This document shows, one piece after another, positions 1-7,390 of a stretch of DNA of 64,000 bases. The stretch covers positions 372,001 through 436,000 of the forward strand of contig CBDDJL010000002.1 of assembly GCA_965229715.1 (NCBI GenBank), in the 5' to 3' direction. A program made the position numbers and the translations under genes. How positions within the stretch are numbered: the stretch's first letter is position 1; each line of letters starts with the position of its first letter. Source of the DNA: JAVJST01 sp965229715. Lineage in GTDB: Bacteria; Pseudomonadota; Alphaproteobacteria; Rhodospirillales; Casp-alpha2. Under the pieces are notes generated by a model. That model made no database searches, was not told the DNA's origin, and saw nothing but the letters and a program-made list of their open reading frames with translations.

Positions 1-567
1 AGTGATGATCTGATCCTGCCGTGGAAACGCGCCATCGCCTATGCCGAGTCCGGAACTGACGGCGTTGCCGCTTATTTCCCCGGCTATCACTGCCGCCACC
101 GGCCCGGCTTCGTCGCATCGGACCGGATCGGTCGCGGGCCTCTGAACCTTGCCGAACGCGCGGATGCGGACGTCCGGTGGTCGACACTTGACGACATGGC
201 GGAACTGCATGTCGGCACCGTGGTCGGTTACGCCAACACCGAAGCGTTCGATGCGCGAGTCGCCGATGGACGGCAGGCGGTCGTGACATCGGTCAACGAT
301 GTCGAGAATTTGAAGAAACTCGTTGAAGGCAAGATTGATCTCGCGATCATCGATGGTTACGTGTTCGAACACCTGATGCGAACGCATCCCGAGCTTGCAG
401 GTGCCCAGCAGGCGCTCAGACTGGATTCGCGGGCGCTCGAGACCAAAAATTTGTTTCTCTGCTTCCGCGACGACGAATCCGGACATAGGCTGCGGGAGTC
501 TTTCAACCGAGGCTTGAAGGCTGTCGATCAAGATGCCATTTGGCGCCGTGCGCTAAAGGACGGTTGA
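1..567 (+). CDS. Family-3 solute-binding protein, C-terminal part (5' end outside window)
   Basis: The reading frame is open from the first base to the stop at 565-567, so the internal ATG at 196 is not the start; about 188 C-terminal residues are present. The segment PWKRAIAYAESGTDGVAAYFP near the left edge, and a later stretch ending in an alternating acidic/hydrophobic helix, fit the periplasmic solute-binding fold of polar amino-acid type (SBP_bac_3). Such proteins bind small ligands in the periplasm, for an ABC importer or as a partner of a sensor. It ends 25 bp before a membrane histidine kinase gene on the same strand, so a ligand-sensing partnership is possible but not shown. The ligand cannot be inferred. 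Confidence 0.7.
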   Translation, partial: SDDLILPWKRAIAYAESGTDGVAAYFPGYHCRHRPGFVASDRIGRGPLNLAERADADVRWSTLDDMAELHVGTVVGYANTEAFDARVADGRQAVVTSVNDVENLKKLVEGKIDLAIIDGYVFEHLMRTHPELAGAQQALRLDSRALETKNLFLCFRDDESGHRLRESFNRGLKAVDQDAIWRRALKDG

Positions 568-592
568 ACCCAATGCGGAGCCCGGACGCGAA

Positions 593-2089
593 ATGAGCAC
601 GGATCGGTCGCCAACGCCGGACCAGATGACGGACCGAACACGAAGAATGCCGCGGACAATTCAAGGCCGTTTTCTGGTCTTGTTTTCGGCCAGTTTCGTG
701 ATTTTTCTGGGCGTTCTGATGGCGATTTTCACGACCGCCATTCACAATCTGAATTCAGACCGGCTGGATGATCGCGTGACCCGACTGACGGATGCGCAGA
801 GTGCGGTTCTGGCAACATCGCTATGGCATCTCGACTACGACCGAATCGATGTCGTGCTCAGGGCAATCGTGGCCGATCCGGACATCGTGCGCGCGTCTGT
901 GCGGGACGAAGCCGGCCGCAACCTGTCCACGGTGGACGATACGACGGAGAGGGACCAGGAACTTGTCACCGTCGAGCGCGCAATCACCTACGAGGCGGGC
1001 CCCGAGCCCGTCAAGATCGGGGGGCTGACCGTCGTCTATTCGACGCAGCGGTTGCGCACGGTTCTGATGCGCGATCTGTTATTCCAGGCGGGGTATGGCG
1101 CACTTATGCTGCTCGGCGCCCTGATCATCGCCCAGATCGTTAACCGGCGCGTCGTCATGACACCGGTGCAACGATTGCTCACGGCCATCAATCACCCACG
1201 CAAGGGTACGGAACGAACGCTCGTCGACTGGAATACCCGCGATGAAATCGGCGCGTTGGTTCAGGCTTTCAATGAGATGCAGACCCGTGAGCAGAATATC
1301 GAGGAGGAGCTCCGCGCCGCGAGGGACCGGCTTGAAGAGCGGGTTCTGGGGCGTACGCGCGAGCTTGAAAATGCGCTTCTGGAAGCGGAACGGGCAAATC
1401 GCGCGAAGTCCGAGTTTTTGGCAATGATGAGCCACGAGTTCCGGACCCCGTTGAACGCCATCCTCGGCTTCAGCGAAATGTTGCGCAGCAAGATTTTCGG
1501 CGCGCTCGGTTCCGAACGCTACGACGATTATGTCGACGATATCTATCTCAGCGGCGAGCGCATGCTGTCATTGGTCAACGATGTCCTCGATATCGCCGCA
1601 ATCGAGGCCGGCAAACGGACTTTTGAAATCGCGCCGGTCGACGTTGGAGCGGTCGCCCGCGACTGTTTGCGCGAAGTTGATGTTGCCGCCCGCGAGAAAG
1701 AAATCGAACTGACGCTGGATATCGCCGATGGCGCAGAGCGGGCGGTTGCCGACGAACGCGCGCTTCGCCAGATCCTCATCAACCTGTTGACCAATGCCGT
1801 CAAGTACACGGAACCTGGCGGCAAGGTCTCGCTGCAAGCGGTTCGCAAGGGCCGCGGCACGGCGTTCCTCGTCAGCGATACCGGCATCGGCATCGAGCCG
1901 GCACTGGTCTCGTCCCTGACAGAGCCATTCACACAGGCCGTGACCAATCCGCACCTGACCCGGGAAGGCACGGGTCTCGGCCTCAGCATCGTCAAATCGC
2001 TGGTCGACGCGCATGGCGGCGAACTCGCGATCGAGAGTAAGGTCGGCAGCGGCACCACAGTGACGGTGACGCTCTGGGACAACGATTAG
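593..2089 (+). CDS. Membrane sensor histidine kinase (HAMP-HisKA-HATPase)
   Basis: 498 residues. Two hydrophobic segments (about 26-49 and 163-184) flank a periplasmic region of roughly 110 residues; a HAMP linker (about 184-240) leads through a coiled coil to a HisKA domain with phospho-acceptor His281 in MMSHEFRTPLNAI. The HATPase domain shows the N box (Asn401 in NLLTNAVKYT), G1 DTGIGI (429-434) and G2 GTGLGL (459-464). All residues needed for autophosphorylation are present. No response regulator lies alongside, so the partner is unknown. The solute-binding protein gene immediately upstream suggests a sensed small molecule, by inference only. Confidence 0.92.
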   Translation: MSTDRSPTPDQMTDRTRRMPRTIQGRFLVLFSASFVIFLGVLMAIFTTAIHNLNSDRLDDRVTRLTDAQSAVLATSLWHLDYDRIDVVLRAIVADPDIVRASVRDEAGRNLSTVDDTTERDQELVTVERAITYEAGPEPVKIGGLTVVYSTQRLRTVLMRDLLFQAGYGALMLLGALIIAQIVNRRVVMTPVQRLLTAINHPRKGTERTLVDWNTRDEIGALVQAFNEMQTREQNIEEELRAARDRLEERVLGRTRELENALLEAERANRAKSEFLAMMSHEFRTPLNAILGFSEMLRSKIFGALGSERYDDYVDDIYLSGERMLSLVNDVLDIAAIEAGKRTFEIAPVDVGAVARDCLREVDVAAREKEIELTLDIADGAERAVADERALRQILINLLTNAVKYTEPGGKVSLQAVRKGRGTAFLVSDTGIGIEPALVSSLTEPFTQAVTNPHLTREGTGLGLSIVKSLVDAHGGELAIESKVGSGTTVTVTLWDND

Positions 2090-2104
2090 GCGGGGCGAAT
2101 TCGG

Positions 2105-3457
2105 GTGCGTCTCAACAGCTGGTTTCGCTCCCTCGCCGTTTATCGCGACCGACCCGTCGCCGTGCTGTGCCTGTTCGGTTTTGCCAGCGGTCTGCCTCTC
2201 GCATTGGTTTTCGCAACGCTTTCGGCATGGCTCAGCGAGGCGGGCGTTTCTAAGACCCTGATCGGCCTGTTCGCCTGGGCGAGCACTGCCTACACCATGA
2301 AATTTCTGTGGTCCCCGGCGGTCGATCGGGTGCCGATCCCGCTGTTGACCCGATGGATGGGCCAGCGTCGGGCGTGGCTTCTGGTTTCGCAGGTCGCGGT
2401 CGTCGGCGCCATCGCCGGTCTTGGCGCGACCGACCCGGCCTCGGCCCTCGAATGGACGGCGTTATGGGCGGTGGTTCTCGCCACCGCGTCGGCGACCCAG
2501 GACATCGTCGCCGATGCGTATCGCGTCGAGTCTCTCGACGAAGAGCAACTCGCCGCCGGTGCGGCGATCTTTGTCTTCGGTTACCGGGTCGCCATGCTCG
2601 TATCCGGCGGCGGCGCGCTGATTGTCGCCAGTTTCGCCGGCTGGTTCTGGGCCTATGTGGCGATGGCCGGACTCATGGGACTCGGGATAATCGCAACCCT
2701 GATCAGCCCGGAGCCGGACCGGCCGGGAACCGACAATCCAAGACCGGCCGCTACGAACTCGGTGGGTGTAACGTGGTGGACGCGGACCGCAAGGGAGTTT
2801 CGTCGCGCCGTCATTGAGCCGTTCGCCGATTTCATGACGCGTCCCGGCTGGGTCCTGATTCTCGCGTTCGTCATTCTCTACAAATACGGTGACGCCCTGC
2901 TCGGCAACATGGCCAACCCGTTCTACATCGAGACCGGCTTTTCGACTGCCGAGATTGGTGTCGTCTCTAAGACATGGGGGTTTTTCGCGACGATTGCCGG
3001 CGGCATTGCTGGCGGTGTTTTGGCCGCGCGGTGGGGCATTCTCAGGGCGCTTCTCGTTGCCGGCGTGCTGCAGGCGCTCTCCAATCCGGTATTCGCCCTG
3101 CAGGCGGTTGTCGGATATTCGGTGCCAATGTTGACCTTCACCGTCGCGGCGGAGAACTTCACGGGCGGAATGGCGACAACCGTGTTCGTCGCGTATCTCT
3201 CAAGCCTCTGCAATGTCGCCTTCACGGCGACCCAGTACGCCCTGCTGTCGTCGTTCGCGGCATTCGCCCGCACCATCCTCTCGTCCGGCGGCGGCTGGCT
3301 CGCCGACCAGGTCGACTGGGTCAGTTACTTTTTGCTCACCGCAGGCGCCGCGGTGCCGGGGCTATTCCTGCTCCTCTGGTTGATCCGGCGCTATCCGCCG
3401 CCGCATCTCCGGCGTGGCGGCGATGCGGACGCGGCCTCGTCGGCGGGCATTGCCTGA
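2105..3457 (+). CDS. MFS transporter, AmpG-like
   Basis: 450 residues, starting at GTG 2105, 15 bp after the kinase gene and probably co-transcribed with it. There are about 12 hydrophobic helices. The N-terminal segment FGFASGLPLALVFATLSAWL and the following WSPAVDRVPIP loop resemble AmpG/acetyl-CoA transporter-type MFS proteins. Characterised AmpG imports GlcNAc-anhydroMur muropeptides for cell-wall recycling. No recycling gene is adjacent, so muropeptide as substrate is inferred from family resemblance alone. Confidence 0.8.
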   Translation: MRLNSWFRSLAVYRDRPVAVLCLFGFASGLPLALVFATLSAWLSEAGVSKTLIGLFAWASTAYTMKFLWSPAVDRVPIPLLTRWMGQRRAWLLVSQVAVVGAIAGLGATDPASALEWTALWAVVLATASATQDIVADAYRVESLDEEQLAAGAAIFVFGYRVAMLVSGGGALIVASFAGWFWAYVAMAGLMGLGIIATLISPEPDRPGTDNPRPAATNSVGVTWWTRTAREFRRAVIEPFADFMTRPGWVLILAFVILYKYGDALLGNMANPFYIETGFSTAEIGVVSKTWGFFATIAGGIAGGVLAARWGILRALLVAGVLQALSNPVFALQAVVGYSVPMLTFTVAAENFTGGMATTVFVAYLSSLCNVAFTATQYALLSSFAAFARTILSSGGGWLADQVDWVSYFLLTAGAAVPGLFLLLWLIRRYPPPHLRRGGDADAASSAGIA

Positions 3458-3544
3458 GAACCGTCTAGGTCTTACTTTTACGGGCCTTAGTATCGTTCCT
3501 CGTTCATCCTTTGCTCCAGGAACACGCGCCCAGGAACATCCGTT

Positions 3545-4084
3545 ATGGACCTTTCAAAAATTCCGGTCGGCCGCAACACGCCCTACGAGGTCAATGTCAT
3601 CATCGAGATCCCGATGGGCGGCAGCCCGGTCAAGTACGAGCTCGACAAGGAATCGGGGGCCATGTACGTCGACCGTTTCCTGCATACGGCGATGTATTAT
3701 CCCTGCAACTATGGCTTCATACCGCACACGCTTTCGGACGATGGCGATCCCGTCGATGCCGCGGTGCTCGGCCAGATGCCGGTGCAGCCTGGCGTGATTA
3801 TCCGCTCGCGTCCGATCGGCGTGCTGATCATGGAAGACGAAAGCGGAATCGACGAAAAGATTCTTTGCGTACCCGTCGATGATCTGCACCCCTACTACAC
3901 CGACGTCTCGTCCTATCGCGACGTGCGCCAGGTTCTGCTCGATCAACTCGCGCATTTCTTCGAGCATTATAAGGATCTCGAACGCGGCAAGTGGGTCAAG
4001 GTCAACCGCTGGGGCGGAACCGAGGAGGCACTCGATCTGATCCGCGAGGGCGCGGAGCGGGAAAAGGAGGCGAAGTCGTCCTGA
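3545..4084 (+). CDS. ppa: Inorganic pyrophosphatase, family I
   Basis: 179 residues, the usual length for bacterial soluble family I pyrophosphatase, which hydrolyses pyrophosphate to two phosphates in the cytoplasm. The family signature DGDPVDAAVL with its metal-binding aspartates is intact, and YELDKESGAMYVDRFL and YPCNYGFIPHTL match conserved substrate and metal-binding regions. ATG 3545 is preceded by an AGGA motif at a suitable distance. It lies just upstream of a macrodomain gene. Confidence 0.97.
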   Translation: MDLSKIPVGRNTPYEVNVIIEIPMGGSPVKYELDKESGAMYVDRFLHTAMYYPCNYGFIPHTLSDDGDPVDAAVLGQMPVQPGVIIRSRPIGVLIMEDESGIDEKILCVPVDDLHPYYTDVSSYRDVRQVLLDQLAHFFEHYKDLERGKWVKVNRWGGTEEALDLIREGAEREKEAKSS

Positions 4085-4098
4085 CGGCGGCGCTGGCC

Positions 4099-4617
4099 AT
4101 GACTGACCGTATGACCGTTCACGAAGGCGATATCACGCGCCTCGATGTCGATGCCATCGTCAACGCAGCCAACGAATCACTGCTTGGCGGCGGCGGTGTC
4201 GACGGCGCGATCCACCGCGCCGCGGGACCCGAACTGCTTGAAGAATGCAAGGCGATCGGCGGGTGCCCGACGGGCGAGGCGCGCATCACCAAAGGCTATA
4301 AACTGCCGGCGCGTCATGTCATTCACACCGTGGGTCCGGTCTGGCAGGGCGGGATGTCGCTCGAGGACGAGTTGCTGGCGAGCTGCTATCGTTCGTCCAT
4401 GCGGCTCGCGCGCGAAAACGGCGTTGGCAGTATCGCATTCCCCGCCATCAGCACCGGCGTCTACCGTTTTCCGGTCGTGCGCGCGGCGCACATTGCCGTG
4501 ACATCTGTGCGTCAGGAGCTTGCCGACTCGCCTGCTATCGAGAGAGTTATCTTCTGTTGCTTCGGTGAGGAGTCGGCGGAGTTGCATCGGGACGCACTTG
4601 GGGCGCCGATGGCATGA
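4099..4617 (+). CDS. Macrodomain protein, O-acetyl-ADP-ribose deacetylase type
   Basis: 172 residues from ATG 4099 (a second ATG at 4111 also fits; in-frame upstream extension to 3991 overlaps ppa and is unlikely). The macrodomain ligand-binding features are clear: EGDITRLDVDAIVNAANESLLGGGGVDGAIHRAAG, with NAAN and the glycine-rich loop, followed by HVIHTVGP and FPAISTGVYRFP. This matches the YmdB class, which hydrolyses O-acetyl-ADP-ribose and can remove ADP-ribose from proteins. The gene starts 14 bp after ppa and its stop overlaps the mutS start as ATGA. Confidence 0.93.
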   Translation: MTDRMTVHEGDITRLDVDAIVNAANESLLGGGGVDGAIHRAAGPELLEECKAIGGCPTGEARITKGYKLPARHVIHTVGPVWQGGMSLEDELLASCYRSSMRLARENGVGSIAFPAISTGVYRFPVVRAAHIAVTSVRQELADSPAIERVIFCCFGEESAELHRDALGAPMA

Positions 4618-7331
4618 GCACCGCTACCGCCCGCACCCAGGACAGTGCACCCGCCCGCGCGCCGGACGAATCTCAAGCTTCCGGCACGGCGGCGGATAAG
4701 GTCACGCCGATGATGGAACAATACCTTGCCATCAAGGCGGAAAACCCGGACGCGCTCCTGTTCTACCGCATGGGCGATTTTTACGAACTTTTCTTTGACG
4801 ATGCGGTGACCGCTGCCGCGGCGCTGGATATCGCACTGACCAAGCGCGGCAAGCACCTCGGCGAGGATATCGCCATGTGCGGTGTGCCGGCGCATAGCCA
4901 CGAAAGTTATCTTCAGCGCTTGATCCGCAAGGGTTACCGCGTTGCCATCTGCGAGCAGACGGAAGACCCGGCCGAGGCCAAGAAACGCGGCGGGTCCAAG
5001 GCGGTCGTGCGCCGCGAGGTCATCCGCATCGTGACCCCGGGCACCCTGACGGAGGACAGCCTGCTCGACGCCCGCTCGCACAACTATCTTGCTTGTGTCA
5101 CGCGTGCCGAGGGCGGCGTCGCACTGGCGTGGATCGATGTTTCCACCGGTGCCCTGATGACGCAGGCATTGAAACCGGCGCATGTTCCGGCGGCGCTGGC
5201 GCGTCTCGCGCCGGGCGAGGTGTTGGTGTCGGAGAGCCTCGCGGGCGGCGATGCGACGGCGGACCTGTTCGCCGACTGGCACGACCGGCTGACCGTTGAA
5301 CCCGCGAGCCGTTTCGATTCGGAAAACGCTCATCGGCGGCTGCTCGATCTCTACAAGGTCGAGACGCTGGACGGTTTTGGCGCTTTCAGTCGGGCCGAGA
5401 TAGCCGCCGCCGGCGCGCTGATCGGTTATGTCGAGTTGACTCAAAAGGGCCGCCTGCCCCGCATCGCCTCGCCGCGCCAGGTGGCGCCCGGGGCCATCAT
5501 GGAGATCGACGCCGCGACCCGGCGGAACCTGGAACTGACAGAGGTTTTGACAGGCGGGCGCAAGGGCAGCCTGCTGTCGATCATCGACCGAACCCTGACG
5601 GGGTCCGGCGCGCGCCTGCTCGCGGCCCGGCTGTCGGCACCGTTGACAGATATTCGCGCCATCGAGGACCGGCTCGATGCGGTCCAGTTTCATCTCGATG
5701 ACACGGGCCTGCGGGACCGGGCCGCCGATCTGTTGAAAGGCGCGCCGGATATGGAACGCGCGCTTTCGCGGCTCAGTCTCGGGCGCGGCGGGCCGCGCGA
5801 TCTCGCGGCTATCCGTGACGGCCTCGGCCGGGTCGCGAGGCTCGCCGAAATCCTTAAATCCAAAGGCGGCATGCCGGCGGCGATCGCCGACGCTGTCGGC
5901 CGCCTCGACCCGCGCCCGTCGTTGGCCGACGATCTCGCCGACACGCTGGACGACGAATTGCCGTTGCTGGCGCGCGACGGCGGTCTGGTGCGGTCCGGTC
6001 ACGATGCGACCCTCGATGAGTTCCGCTCGCTGCGCGACGAAAGCCGCCGTCTGATCGCCAACCTGCAGGCCGATTACCGCAAGCAAAGCGGCGTTTCGGC
6101 GCTCAAGGTGCGGCACAACAACGTTCTTGGCTATTTCGTCGAGGTACCGGCGAAGCACGGCGACACCCTAATGGCGGATAAGGACGGCCCGTTCGTTCAT
6201 CGCCAGACCCTGGCTAATGCCGTGCGCTTCACGACGACCGAGCTCGGCGATCTCGAGGCTCGTATCCTGCAGGCCGGCGACAAGGCCCTTGCGCTCGAAC
6301 TCGAGATTTTCGAACGGCTCCGCCAGGCCGTCCTCGCCGATGCCGCCGAGATCGCCGAAAGCGCCCGCGCCATGGCCGAGATCGATGTCGCGCGGGGCCT
6401 CGCAGAGCTGGCGGCGACACGGCAGTACGTACGGCCGGTATTGCTCGACGGTCACGACCTTGAATTGACGGCGGCGCGCCATCCGGTGGTCGAGGCGGCG
6501 CTTGAGGCATCCTCGGACGCGCCGTTCGTCGGCAATGACTGCAGGCTGTCGGATGCGGACCGGGTATGGCTGCTGACCGGCCCCAACATGGCGGGCAAGA
6601 GCACGTTCCTGCGTCAGACGGCACTGATTGCCGTTATGGCGCAGATGGGTGCGTACGTACCGTGCGACGCCGCGCGGATCGGCATTGTCGACCGTCTGTT
6701 TTCGCGCGTTGGTGCGGCCGACGATCTGGCGCGCGGCCGTTCGACCTTCATGGTCGAGATGGTTGAGACCGCGGCGATCCTCAACCAGGCGGGCACCGGC
6801 GCACTGGTCATTCTCGACGAGATCGGCCGCGGCACCGCAACCTACGACGGGCTCTCGATCGCCTGGGCGGTCGTCGAGCATCTGCATGAGGTCAACGGGT
6901 GCCGGGCGTTGTTCGCGACCCATTATCATGAACTCACGACCCTCGCCGAACGGCTCGGTGCCCTGAGTTGCCACACCATGCGTGTCAAGGAATGGCAGGG
7001 CGACGTCGTTTTCCTGCACGAAGTCGCCGACGGTGCGGCAGACCGCTCTTACGGCATCCATGTCGGCCGTCTTGCCGGGTTGCCGGATACCGTTGTTTCG
7101 CGCTCGGAAGAAATTCTGAAGCGCCTGGAAAGCGAGCAGACCGGCGCCGCGACCGGCAGTCTTGGCGACGATCTGCCGTTGTTTGCCGCTCAACCCCGGC
7201 CGATAGCAACCATGGCGGAGAATAATAAGATTAAGAAAATGATCGAAAATCTTGAAATCGACGATATGACGCCCAGAGAAGCACTGAATTGCCTTTATTC
7301 AATCAAGCGTGAGCTTATTTCCGATAAATAA
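4614..7331 (+). CDS. mutS: DNA mismatch repair protein MutS
   Basis: 905 residues. The mismatch-binding Phe-x-Glu motif appears in FYRMGDFYELFFDDA near residue 50. The ATPase has the Walker A GPNMAGKST and the family signature DEIGRGTATYDGLSIAWA. The C terminus carries the conserved helix-turn-helix dimer segment (IDDMTPREALNCLYSIKREL). It binds mismatches and recruits MutL. The start overlaps the macrodomain gene stop by 4 bp. Codon use turns markedly AT-rich in the last ~130 bp, discussed as a separate finding. Confidence 0.98.
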   Translation: MSTATARTQDSAPARAPDESQASGTAADKVTPMMEQYLAIKAENPDALLFYRMGDFYELFFDDAVTAAAALDIALTKRGKHLGEDIAMCGVPAHSHESYLQRLIRKGYRVAICEQTEDPAEAKKRGGSKAVVRREVIRIVTPGTLTEDSLLDARSHNYLACVTRAEGGVALAWIDVSTGALMTQALKPAHVPAALARLAPGEVLVSESLAGGDATADLFADWHDRLTVEPASRFDSENAHRRLLDLYKVETLDGFGAFSRAEIAAAGALIGYVELTQKGRLPRIASPRQVAPGAIMEIDAATRRNLELTEVLTGGRKGSLLSIIDRTLTGSGARLLAARLSAPLTDIRAIEDRLDAVQFHLDDTGLRDRAADLLKGAPDMERALSRLSLGRGGPRDLAAIRDGLGRVARLAEILKSKGGMPAAIADAVGRLDPRPSLADDLADTLDDELPLLARDGGLVRSGHDATLDEFRSLRDESRRLIANLQADYRKQSGVSALKVRHNNVLGYFVEVPAKHGDTLMADKDGPFVHRQTLANAVRFTTTELGDLEARILQAGDKALALELEIFERLRQAVLADAAEIAESARAMAEIDVARGLAELAATRQYVRPVLLDGHDLELTAARHPVVEAALEASSDAPFVGNDCRLSDADRVWLLTGPNMAGKSTFLRQTALIAVMAQMGAYVPCDAARIGIVDRLFSRVGAADDLARGRSTFMVEMVETAAILNQAGTGALVILDEIGRGTATYDGLSIAWAVVEHLHEVNGCRALFATHYHELTTLAERLGALSCHTMRVKEWQGDVVFLHEVADGAADRSYGIHVGRLAGLPDTVVSRSEEILKRLESEQTGAATGSLGDDLPLFAAQPRPIATMAENNKIKKMIENLEIDDMTPREALNCLYSIKRELISDK

Positions 7332-7390
7332 GATCTTCATAATGATCTTGTATTGTCTAACGATCAAAATAAGGGCTTTTTCTTAATCTT

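Noticed and set aside
4512..6158. 548-codon open frame antisense to mutS and the macrodomain gene
   Set aside because: Crosses two real genes in sense direction; a composition artefact.
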